From the NCBI GenBank assembly GCA_005223185.1, contig NJBN01000001.1:373210-437209 (forward strand): 64,000 nt of DNA, in the 5' to 3' direction. The notes below the pieces were generated by a model, which had not been told where the DNA came from, did not search any database, and saw nothing but the letters and a program-made list of their open reading frames with translations. The DNA is from a candidate division LCP-89 bacterium B3_LCP. Lineage in GTDB: Bacteria > Electryoneota > B3-LCP. Both the position numbers and the translations under genes were made by a program. Positions 16,859 through 24,024 of the stretch are shown here, one piece after another. Numbering within the stretch: the stretch's first letter is position 1; each line of letters begins with the position of its first letter.

Positions 16859-16889
16859 TCTCCCGTCAGAAATCCCCCCGTCCCGAAAT

Positions 16890-17007
16890 CCCCCCGCCCG
16901 TCTGACGACGGACTCCCTCCTTTGGGAAAGGGGGGGATAGTGGGAATGCAGGGAAGGATGCAGTTTCCCCCTTTGGAAAAGGGGGACCAAGGGGGATTTG
17001 AAACCTT
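16890..17007 (+). repeat. Right direct repeat flanking the DUF559 gene
   Basis: The second copy of the 16381-16499 element, in direct orientation, with only a few substitutions and one base shorter. It is preceded by a partial duplication, 'cccccgtcccgaaatccccccgcccgtc'. It starts 32 bases after the DUF559 stop codon. Confidence 0.85.
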
Positions 17008-17387
17008 AAAAAAACCACCACCCACACCAAATCCATCCCAAAACCTCTTGCATTTCCCGCAGATATGTTGTATATTATATATAAGTGTTCGCCATAATAC
17101 TTTGCCCATACACAACAATCTCCCCTCAGAACGCGGCTCTGCAAAGAACATGGAAACTATTCAACCCATCCAAAACCACGCCACATCTGTCATTCAAGCA
17201 GCCAACCTTAAACTTAATACAAACGACATAACTGACGGACAACAGCCATTGGCGGACAAATTTGTACATATAATTGAAATAAAAAAAGCGGGAGAAGCTC
17301 CATTGGAGTCCTTACGGACACCCCCGCTCTACGGGTATGACGGGATCTGTCGGGTGCGGAAACCCGACGGCAGTGAAATAATGTGAT
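17008..17387. other. Intergenic region with no convincing gene
   Basis: A frame of 78 codons (ATG 17150 to the stop ending at 17386, plus strand) exists, but it has no ribosome site. Its second half overlaps hairpin-like DNA ('gcgggagaagctcc', 'gtcgggtgcggaaacccgacgg'). It is most likely non-coding repeat DNA at the 3' end of the convergent peroxiredoxin gene. A TATATTATATATAAG stretch near 17070-17085 could be a promoter -10 region but has no clear target. Confidence 0.5.
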
Positions 17388-17834
17388 CTACCGGTCTCTT
17401 AACACTTCCAGCAATTCTTCATGCGGTGGTTTACCGCGTTTAGCGTACCGTATTATCCCCTCTCGATCCACGATATATACAGTCCTTATAGTTCCCCCGC
17501 TCTTCGGATGCCGCGCTTTGTAAGCTCCGGTGACGTCCCCACCCTCGTCTGATAGAAGAGGAACTACGAACTCATTTCTATCACTAAAATTTTTATGCGA
17601 TTCCAAACTTCCGGAATTCACGCCGAGTACCTCAGCGTCCAACCTTCTAAAAGCGTCTATATCTTCGCTGAAGGCTGATAGCTGCTTCTTTCAACCAGAT
17701 GTGTTGTCCTTGGGATAAAAAACCAACACAACTGATTTCTTTGATCTGAAATCAGTGAGTTTATGCGCTTTGTCGTCCGTGCCTGGAAGTTCGAATTTTG
17801 GCGCTATCGACCCTACTTTCAACATGTTTGACAT
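17388..17834 (-). CDS. Peroxiredoxin (BCP/PrxQ type), probable selenoprotein with in-frame UGA at residue 48
   Basis: Read as one frame with UGA as selenocysteine, this is a full-length 148-residue AhpC/TSA-family peroxiredoxin. The ATG at 17834 follows AAGGAGG eight bases upstream and begins [18 protein letters not shown]. Then come [15 protein letters not shown], the UGA codon (17691-17693) and [14 protein letters not shown]. In standard PrxQ proteins the motif is FYPKDNTPGC, so the UGA replaces exactly the peroxidatic Cys. After it the frame stays intact: [52 protein letters not shown]. There is no Cys elsewhere, so it would be a one-Sec enzyme. It should reduce peroxides with thiol donors in the cytosol. 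The alternative is a nonsense mutation or sequencing error, but no other defect is present. Confidence 0.75.
17639..17678 (-). promoter_or_regulatory. Candidate bacterial SECIS hairpin
   Basis: Twelve bases after the UGA codon the mRNA can form a hairpin. A 9-bp lower stem (TCAGCCTTC with GAAGGTTGG, one or two G-U pairs) is followed by a 4-bp upper stem AGCG/CGCT with a TTTA bulge on its 3' side and a ten-base apical loop. The position and size fit a bacterial SECIS read by SelB. The structure was drawn by eye and not computed. Confidence 0.45.
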
Positions 17835-17988
17835 GATTATTCCTCCTTACGGGAAGAGTGAAGTTGGTGGACTGCGCCCTGAAGGGCTTAGTCCACCCTA
17901 CTCAACTTAATAACGAGAGATTCTTCGCTCCGCCTTCGGCGGGCTCAGAATGACAAATCTAAGAATCTACTCAATCTATAAAATACCA
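17835..17988. repeat. Intergenic hairpin repeats
   Basis: It contains 'ggtggactgcgccctgaagggcttagtccacc' (an inverted repeat around 17871-17902) and 'agattcttcgctccgccttcggcgggctcagaatgac' (17922-17954). Both belong to the dispersed families seen near 1200, 2400 and 13370. It separates nfo from the peroxiredoxin gene. Confidence 0.6.
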
Positions 17989-18822
17989 CTACAATGATCG
18001 TAACAGCTTCAAATTGCGGATAAAGTCCTCTTCGTCGCCGGGTGTCTCCAGCAGTCCGGGAAGGTCTTCAAACCGGGGATCCGCCATGAGTTTCTTGAAC
18101 GGTTCGATTCCCAGATGTCCCTGTCCGATATGTTCATGGCGATCCACGCGGCTACTTAGGGGTTTCTTGGAATCATTCAGGTGGAAGCATTTGAGGTTTT
18201 CAATTCCAACTATGTCATCAAAACGGTTCCAGGTGTCGGAATATCCCTGATCGGTTTTAAGATCGTATCCCGCTGCAAACATATGACAGGTATCAGCACA
18301 AACTCCGATTCTATCCTTCTGTACTACCATCTCCCTGATAGATGCTAAGTGTTCGAATCGATATCCTAAGTTCGTACCCTGACCGGCAGTAGTTTCCAGA
18401 AGGGTTATGACCTGGTAGTCGGGTGTCCGTTCGTGGATGTAATTCAAACTCTCGGCGATTTTTACCAATCCCCATTCCTCGCCATTCTGCAGATGTGAAC
18501 CAGGATGCATTACCAGGTAGGGTACTTTGAGGGTTTGGGCGCGCTTAAGTTCATCAAGGTAAGCGTTTATGGATTTTTCCAGTTTGACTTTATCGGATGT
18601 GCAGAGATTTATCAGGTAAGAATCATGGATTATTACCGGATTGATACCCGTTGTTTTCAGGTTCTCCTTAAAACCTTCGATATTCTCATCTGTATAGGGT
18701 TTGGCTTGCCATTGCGTCTGGTTCTTGGCGAATATCTGTATGGCGTCACAGCCGATTTTCCTGCCATTTAGCGGAGCGTTCTGGATTCCTCCGGCGATGG
18801 ATACGTGCGCACCAAGAATCAT
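17989..18822 (-). CDS. nfo: Deoxyribonuclease IV (AP endonuclease, EndoIV family)
   Basis: A 277-residue TIM-barrel DNA repair enzyme that nicks 5' of abasic sites. The usual N-terminus MILGAHVSIAGG begins at 18822 with AAGGA upstream, so the 20 extra residues of the longer frame are discarded. Zinc-binding and signature segments are visible: LVMHPGSHL, TLLETTAGQGTNLGYRFEHL, IGVCADTCHMFAAGYDL, FHLNDSKKPLSSRVDRHEHIGQGHLG and a final LPGLLETPG. It lies 16 bases after nuoI and is probably the last gene of the long minus-strand transcript. Confidence 0.95.
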   Translation of the reverse strand: MILGAHVSIAGGIQNAPLNGRKIGCDAIQIFAKNQTQWQAKPYTDENIEGFKENLKTTGINPVIIHDSYLINLCTSDKVKLEKSINAYLDELKRAQTLKVPYLVMHPGSHLQNGEEWGLVKIAESLNYIHERTPDYQVITLLETTAGQGTNLGYRFEHLASIREMVVQKDRIGVCADTCHMFAAGYDLKTDQGYSDTWNRFDDIVGIENLKCFHLNDSKKPLSSRVDRHEHIGQGHLGIEPFKKLMADPRFEDLPGLLETPGDEEDFIRNLKLLRSL

Positions 18823-18838
18823 ATTATTCCTTATACTT

Positions 18839-19435
18839 CTATTGCAGCCACCAAAGGGGAGGATCGTTTTCCGGTGGTGCACCGGGACCTGTAATATCCG
18901 TCATGAGGTACTCCTTATCGTAAACCATGCGGGTACGGTCCCAATTGGCGATCTCCACCTTCTGCGTATCCATGCGGATAGCATCGCAGGGGCAGGCTTC
19001 TACACAGTAACCGCAAAAACAGCAGCGGAGGATATCGATCTCGTAACTGGCAGGATGTTTTTCAACTGCAGGATCAGGATGTTCTTGAGGGATGATGCTG
19101 ATGCATTGGGTTGGACAGATGGTCTCGCAGAGCATGCAGGCGGTGCAGCGTTCGGAGCCATCCGGTTTTTTCATTAAGCGGTGTCGTCCGCGGTAGCGAC
19201 GGTGTATAGGACGCCTCTCCTCCGGGTACTGATAGGTTACCGCACCGCGCTTATTTCTTGCTAATCCGAAAACGTGGGCTATGTGAACCGTCATATTGCG
19301 CACGAAATGACCGGTAGTGAGCAGTAGTCCCCGGATGACTTCCGGATAGTAGATCTTCTCCCACAGACCCATTTCTACCTTCTGCACCGAGGTCTCATAA
19401 TTGGTCTTAAGATTATTGTAGTCGATATTTGCCAT
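18839..19435 (-). CDS. nuoI: NADH-quinone oxidoreductase subunit I
   Basis: A 198-residue ferredoxin-like subunit of the complex I peripheral arm that carries clusters N6a and N6b. Two 4Fe-4S motifs are intact: CTACMLCETICPTQC and CCFCGYCVEACPCDAIRM. The N-terminal amphipathic part (IRGLLLTTGHFVRNM) is normal for the family. It is separated from nuoH by an SGNH hydrolase gene, which is unusual because H and I are normally adjacent. The next gene is nfo, not nuoJ. Confidence 0.95.
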   Translation of the reverse strand: MANIDYNNLKTNYETSVQKVEMGLWEKIYYPEVIRGLLLTTGHFVRNMTVHIAHVFGLARNKRGAVTYQYPEERRPIHRRYRGRHRLMKKPDGSERCTACMLCETICPTQCISIIPQEHPDPAVEKHPASYEIDILRCCFCGYCVEACPCDAIRMDTQKVEIANWDRTRMVYDKEYLMTDITGPGAPPENDPPLWWLQ

Positions 19436-19475
19436 CGTTTTTTTCCGTTTGCGTGCTTAATCTAAGGTGGTACTA

Positions 19476-20600
19476 TTATTGAAAATTCCCTAAAAGGTGA
19501 TAAATTGCCTCAGCAGCTATGCGGTTGCCGCGTTCATTCCAGTGCATTTTATCGGGAAGATACAATTTTTCACCGTATTCGTTGAAATTTTGGTAAAATA
19601 CCGGGAACAGATCTACAGCTTCTATGTTCAGTTCCTCACACCAATTCAACACCCGCCCAATTTCTTCGGGTGTTTCATTTCTGGTAGCAGTCCAGTGCTG
19701 ATTGCTGGGAGCGGTGAAGAGAATAAAACGGGCTCCCAGCCTATCCGTTTCCGCCTTCACCTCCTTCAACAGGTGATAGGTCAGATCGCTGGTTTTTTTC
19801 TCCGATGAAAAAAGCAGCAACGAATCTAAGTCCGCCTTGCCCCTTTCCCCTCTTTCTAAACCCAGGTCGCCTGCGGTGTGGCGCTGTCTCTTAAGTTTAT
19901 TCTGGAAAGATAACTGTGCCGTTATCTTCGAAGTAATCTGCACCAGCGCACTGTTATTTTGCAGCCACATCAGCACGGGATTCTTATTAATTAAATTGGG
20001 AACGGGTACGTTGCCAAGATTCAATGAGCCGTCAGCATTCAACCTGAAATGCGGTTTAGGTATCTTATGACCGAAATCGCTGTCGTTGTAGATCAGGTCA
20101 TTGGCGCAGAAGAAGAGAAAAATATCATCAGGCTGCACCTGCGGTCCGTATTTCTTCAGCACCAGCAGCTCTTGATCGGTGCTGTATCCCATTATGCCGA
20201 AGTTATAAGCTATAATAGATGAATCTTGAGCTTCTAATTGTTGTGATACACGTGCTTCTTCGGCAATGCCAGTTCCCATTACGAACGAATCACCTAAGAT
20301 CAATAAGCGGTGTTTGCCTGACGTTTTATCGATTGGATAGGATCGATAATCTCTAAAGCCCCAGTTGTTGATTCTGCAGGGGACTTTAATTCCTCCTTCG
20401 GATAGTAGGGTTTCAGAATTTATCTTACCAACCCAACCCAGCGTATCATCATAGCTCAACGTTTGAGTGCTGCGATGTGGTCGAAATCCTTTCCAGGTAA
20501 ACCGCAGGACGACTTCGGCTGCTATTAAACAGATGAACAGAACTACAGCTAAGAGTAGAAGATTGGCTCCCAATCCCTTTTTTTTATCTCTGCCTGTCAT
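19476..20600 (-). CDS. Membrane-anchored SGNH/GDSL-like hydrolase
   Basis: A 374-residue protein. After a short basic start, one membrane helix spans about residues 11-33 (LLLLAVVLFICLIAAEVVL). The block I motif LLILGDSFVMGTGIAEE provides the nucleophile Ser. An Asn-containing block (DDIFLFFCANDLIYNDSD) follows, and the C-terminal YLPDKMHWNERGNRIAAEAI carries the Asp-His pair. This is the layout of SGNH esterases or O-acetyltransferase-associated hydrolases facing the periplasm. It is placed between nuoH and nuoI (nine bases after nuoH's neighbour boundary and 40 bases before nuoI). It has no known function in complex I, so it was probably inserted into the operon. Confidence 0.8.
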   Translation of the reverse strand: MTGRDKKKGLGANLLLLAVVLFICLIAAEVVLRFTWKGFRPHRSTQTLSYDDTLGWVGKINSETLLSEGGIKVPCRINNWGFRDYRSYPIDKTSGKHRLLILGDSFVMGTGIAEEARVSQQLEAQDSSIIAYNFGIMGYSTDQELLVLKKYGPQVQPDDIFLFFCANDLIYNDSDFGHKIPKPHFRLNADGSLNLGNVPVPNLINKNPVLMWLQNNSALVQITSKITAQLSFQNKLKRQRHTAGDLGLERGERGKADLDSLLLFSSEKKTSDLTYHLLKEVKAETDRLGARFILFTAPSNQHWTATRNETPEEIGRVLNWCEELNIEAVDLFPVFYQNFNEYGEKLYLPDKMHWNERGNRIAAEAIYHLLGNFQ

Positions 20601-20609
20601 CCGGTTTAG

Positions 20610-21689
20610 TTAATTAAGTATCATAAGAACTAACCCCGTCAAGACGATATTCAGAACCGCTAACGGGAGAATGTTCACCCAGCAAAGGCGCATCAGTTGA
20701 TCGTAGCGAAAGCGGGGTAGCGTCCAGCGGATCAGAACCTGCAGCCAGCAGAAGAAGGCTATCTTAGCGAAGAAAGAGCCAATCTGTAGTATTACTACCA
20801 GCAAGTGAGGCAAATTCCATTCCCAGCCCCAGGGGAACTGGAACCCTTCAGCATACAACCAGGGTATCTGATAACCACCGAAGAACAGCGTGGCCATTAT
20901 GGCTGATAGCACGATGATTTCGATAAATTCCGCAAAGTAGAAAAGTCCGAAGCGCATGCCGGAATATTCGGTGTAATAACCTATTATCTCCGATTCGCCT
21001 TCGGGAAGATCGAAGGGAACGCGTTTGGTTTCGGCTATGGCAGAAGGCAAAAACAGCAGGAAACCCAGGGGCTGCAGGAAGATTCCCCACGCCGGCAGAA
21101 ACCCGAAGAGCAGTTCTCCCTGTTTTTTAACCATAATGTCTAATTGCAGTGTACCGAAGACCATTATCAGCCCTACCAGGGAGAGTCCCAGTACTACTTC
21201 GTAGGAGATCATCTGGGCACCTGCACGTAAGCCACCCAAAAGAGAGTACTTATTATTGGATGACCAGCCCGCCAGTACAGTGCCGTATATGGTCAAGCCC
21301 CCGAATGCCAGTATGAATAGGTAGCCGATGTTCAGATTGGCGATCTGCAGGGGGATTTCTAACGTACCTATGCGCAGAACGTCTCCGAAGGGGATGACAG
21401 CGAAGGTTAGCAATGCCGGAAAGAAGGCGATCATCGGCGCTAAAGTGTGCAGGAATTTATCCCCGCGGGCTGGCACGAAATCTTCCTTGAAGAACATCTT
21501 TAAGCCGTCAGCCATGGGCTGGAACAGACCGATGATGCGCAAGCCTAAGACGTCAGCGCGGTTGGCGCCCAGCCGGTCCTGCATTACCGCGGACTGCTTT
21601 CTTTCCACCCAGGTCATGATGGCGGCTAAGGATACGAGAGTCAGCAGGACTCCCCAGATTTTTGCTAAGATTATGGCGGTTTGGAGCAT
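20610..21689 (-). CDS. nuoH: NADH-quinone oxidoreductase subunit H
   Basis: A 359-residue membrane subunit that links the hydrophilic arm of complex I to the proton-pumping arm and lines the quinone chamber. Typical segments are WVERKQSAVMQDRLGANRADVLG, LFQPMADGLKMFFKEDFVP, YGTVLAGWSSNNKYSLLGGLRAGAQMISYEV and AETKRVPFDLPEGESEIIGYYTEYSGM, the conserved cytoplasmic loop with acidic residues. It has about eight or nine membrane helices. Its upstream neighbours are a DUF1848/methyltransferase pair instead of nuoG. Confidence 0.96.
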   Translation of the reverse strand: MLQTAIILAKIWGVLLTLVSLAAIMTWVERKQSAVMQDRLGANRADVLGLRIIGLFQPMADGLKMFFKEDFVPARGDKFLHTLAPMIAFFPALLTFAVIPFGDVLRIGTLEIPLQIANLNIGYLFILAFGGLTIYGTVLAGWSSNNKYSLLGGLRAGAQMISYEVVLGLSLVGLIMVFGTLQLDIMVKKQGELLFGFLPAWGIFLQPLGFLLFLPSAIAETKRVPFDLPEGESEIIGYYTEYSGMRFGLFYFAEFIEIIVLSAIMATLFFGGYQIPWLYAEGFQFPWGWEWNLPHLLVVILQIGSFFAKIAFFCWLQVLIRWTLPRFRYDQLMRLCWVNILPLAVLNIVLTGLVLMILN

Positions 21690-21694
21690 TTTGT

Positions 21695-22624
21695 CTATAT
21701 GTTTAGTTCAACTTGACTTTTTTTAGTTTCTTCGATCCAGCCAGTTATCGAAGGTGCTAAAGGATCATGTGACTTGTAATTTTTTTCTAGTACCTTCTGA
21801 CTCTTCAAAGCATAACAATAAGGACATTGATTCATACAGGTATCGTACCCTCCGATATCCACACTTATTGCACACTTACATTCTTCACGTTGACCGGGAT
21901 CTTTTTTTGTGGTGAATTCTTTTTCGAAGACAGAATAGAGATACATCCCGTCAATACATGCACCCGGCAAAATACCTGTACCTGAAAGCTCAATTAATTC
22001 AGCACAACTGAAGATATCTAATTTGTAAAATTCAGCTATATCGGCTAACTTCCTACTCAGTGATTTTACTTTCATTTTGATAGTCAAGGGATCAAACAAT
22101 GATTCTCCCTCGGGAATTTGTCTCTTTAACCTCTTAAGCACAAAACTATAAAGATCAACAAAGCTTATGATTACTCGCTTAGTATAGTCAGATAATTCAC
22201 TGCAAAGTCGTTTGAAAGTTTCGAAATGAAAATCCGAGTTTAGTGAACTTGTTAGTATTATTGGATCATAACGCCAAATTACTTTTTTCGGCCCTAACTT
22301 GTCTGAAAGGTGTCGAAAATCATTTATTCTATCATCAATATTGGGGATGTTGGGCTCTAGCCACTCTGGGTAATCATTGCATGTATATAGAAAGATATAA
22401 TCAAAATTCATATCATCGATTTTACTTAACTTGCCAAACATCGGTCTTGGATTCTTAGTCCAAAAAATAAACGCATCAATGACATCTGGGGAAAGATCTA
22501 CCTTTCTTACTTGCTTCTTGTTGTAGGGATTTTGCAAAAGACAAAATCCTTCTCTTATTCGATTGATAAACCAATCAGAATAAAAAGCAGGTATATCAGT
22601 GCGTCTACTTGCGCTTATTATCAT
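21695..22624 (-). CDS. DUF1848 family protein
   Basis: A 309-residue protein that begins with the family's signature, MIISASRRTDIPAFYSDWF, followed by NPYNKKQVRKVDLSPDVIDAFIFWTKNP and WRYDPIIL. A C-terminal cysteine cluster, ISVDIGGYDTCMNQCPYCYA, has the CxxxCxxC spacing of a radical SAM 4Fe-4S site, with two more Cys in REECKCAIS. The family resembles spore photoproduct lyase/radical SAM proteins in its cluster region, but its function is unknown. It lies eight bases after the Rsm22-like gene. The two share clearly AT-richer DNA than the surrounding nuo genes, a sign of acquisition as a pair. Confidence 0.88.
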   Translation of the reverse strand: MIISASRRTDIPAFYSDWFINRIREGFCLLQNPYNKKQVRKVDLSPDVIDAFIFWTKNPRPMFGKLSKIDDMNFDYIFLYTCNDYPEWLEPNIPNIDDRINDFRHLSDKLGPKKVIWRYDPIILTSSLNSDFHFETFKRLCSELSDYTKRVIISFVDLYSFVLKRLKRQIPEGESLFDPLTIKMKVKSLSRKLADIAEFYKLDIFSCAELIELSGTGILPGACIDGMYLYSVFEKEFTTKKDPGQREECKCAISVDIGGYDTCMNQCPYCYALKSQKVLEKNYKSHDPLAPSITGWIEETKKSQVELNI

Positions 22625-22632
22625 AATCCAGC

Positions 22633-23742
22633 TTACACCTTGATTATTTCAACTTTCTCAAAATCGCGTGTTACGCCACACAGAGCTCCTCTGTTTATCG
22701 AGGTATTTTTCAACTTCATGCCTCTTCTATTAATTCCACAGAACTCTATATCCTTCTTTCCTCTTGAATATGGTGCACCTACCGTCCAGATCCTCTCAGG
22801 ATCTGATTTCATTAATTCATCAAATATAGTATGACCGGATTTATTTATTATGATGTTTGAAGTGTTGAATGGACCATTGTATGCCCTTATTATCCCTCCA
22901 TTTTTTCTGAAGTGCTTAGTCTTAATTTCATACTCATTCCACATCCAGCATTCTTTTTTTCTACATCTATAATCTGGTTTACACGGATAAAAAACATTTA
23001 AATCATGTGCTCTAGCAGCGGCAGAAGCGTTTACTATTACTTCTCTCCCCCTATTGATCGCGGGCTCGTATATAATTAGGCTGCCATTTTCACTAAGGCT
23101 ATCAATTGATGTGACTATCAAAAAATTGTAGTATTCAGGATCAAGTTCGTTGAATAAATTGGCTGAAAATATTAGATCCCATGAAAGTGAATATAGAATT
23201 TCTAAGATCTCTTTTTCCTCTTTAATATCTATCAACGCTTGCTGCCAATTGTGACTTGTTCTATTTTCTAAGAACTTACTTGCATTTATTAACTTGCCTT
23301 GCCTATTGAGTGCCTGCTCATTATGATCAACAGCAGTTAAGTTTATCGAAAAATCACTAAATTCAGGATTTTCAAACAAATCAAATAGCCCAATTGGAAT
23401 AGCTCCCGTACCTGTTCCTAGATCCAATACGTTCAGCGTGCTTGGAAAGTCAACAGCATCTTTGTTCCGTGAGAGTTTGCTTAAAGAAATTTTAGGGATA
23501 AATGAATTTCTTGGTAGATACCAGGTTGTGTAAGCATCTATTTTAGAGTTTGATGAGTAGTCGATTTCAGGTGGTCTGTTGTAATCGTTGTGATAAGATT
23601 CTCTAAATGTGTTTTGTTCATGTGTAATGTCGTCCGAATGCGATTCAAGACATCCAGATATAATTTGGTGGATCCTATTTGGTAGGACCAAATTTCCTCT
23701 ACTAAAAACTAAGTTATTAATCCTTTCAAATTCTGGAAACAT
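22633..23742 (-). CDS. Rsm22-like SAM-dependent methyltransferase
   Basis: A 369-residue protein. The SAM site is LNVLDLGTGTGAIPIGLFDLF with an acidic partner in LTAVDHNEQAL. Motif IV-like WDLIFSANLFNELDPEYYNF and LSENGSLIIYEPAINRGREVI follow. The NELxPE...EP arrangement and the Cys-rich segment FYPCKPDYRCRKKECWMW, plus CGVTRD near the end, resemble the ribosomal small-subunit Rsm22 family, which has conserved Fe-S-type cysteines. It forms an AT-rich pair with the DUF1848 gene. The substrate is not certain; a small-molecule or other RNA target remains possible. Confidence 0.6.
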   Translation of the reverse strand: MFPEFERINNLVFSRGNLVLPNRIHQIISGCLESHSDDITHEQNTFRESYHNDYNRPPEIDYSSNSKIDAYTTWYLPRNSFIPKISLSKLSRNKDAVDFPSTLNVLDLGTGTGAIPIGLFDLFENPEFSDFSINLTAVDHNEQALNRQGKLINASKFLENRTSHNWQQALIDIKEEKEILEILYSLSWDLIFSANLFNELDPEYYNFLIVTSIDSLSENGSLIIYEPAINRGREVIVNASAAARAHDLNVFYPCKPDYRCRKKECWMWNEYEIKTKHFRKNGGIIRAYNGPFNTSNIIINKSGHTIFDELMKSDPERIWTVGAPYSRGKKDIEFCGINRRGMKLKNTSINRGALCGVTRDFEKVEIIKV

Positions 23743-23786
23743 AATAAATCTCTTTTCTGTCTTTCTTCTTGCAGCAGAAGAGTTGG

Positions 23787-24014
23787 CTACGTTTCTTTCC
23801 CCTCCCCCTCATCATCCTCTTCCTTCTCTTCCTTCATGTGCGACACCTGTTCCATCGCCTTCACCTTGTGTGCATCCTGATAGTTCATCATGGTGGTTTC
23901 GGCGGTGAAATGAGCGTTGAAGAAGAGCCGGTTGCGTTTCTTGTAAACCCAAATGATGACGACAATTAGGAATACAACCAGAACTCCTAAGAATACTAAA
24001 TCAGATGATTCCAT
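23787..24014 (-). CDS. Small single-pass membrane protein
   Basis: A 75-residue protein with one N-terminal helix (LVFLGVLVVFLIVVIIWVY, about residues 6-24), then a basic KKRNR stop-transfer and a charged, Glu-rich tail (MKEEKEEDDEGEGKET). GAGAGG lies upstream of the ATG at 24014. It is ten bases after the ChaN-like lipoprotein gene. No family is recognised. The small size and place in a respiratory operon fit an accessory or assembly factor, but that is only a guess. Confidence 0.65.
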   Translation of the reverse strand: MESSDLVFLGVLVVFLIVVIIWVYKKRNRLFFNAHFTAETTMMNYQDAHKVKAMEQVSHMKEEKEEDDEGEGKET

Positions 24015-24024
24015 ATGCCTCTCT

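Noticed and set aside
16381-17007. CRISPR array or insertion sequence
   Set aside because: Only two repeat copies, no spacers, no cas gene and no transposase; the hairpin direct repeats fit a nuclease cassette instead.
16922-17151. Frames on both strands through the C/G-rich repeats giving Pro-rich peptides (PPFPKGE and similar)
   Set aside because: They are translations of dispersed hairpin repeats, a well-known annotation artefact.
17150-17386. 78-codon frame between the DUF559 cassette and the peroxiredoxin gene
   Set aside because: No ribosome site; the 3' half lies in hairpin repeat DNA and it converges on the peroxiredoxin gene.
17388-17642. Treating the 84-codon C-terminal frame as a complete small gene or as a plain pseudogene
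   Set aside because: The N-terminal part is intact in the same frame with a strong ribosome site, and the only break is TGA at the catalytic position, so a selenoprotein explains it better.
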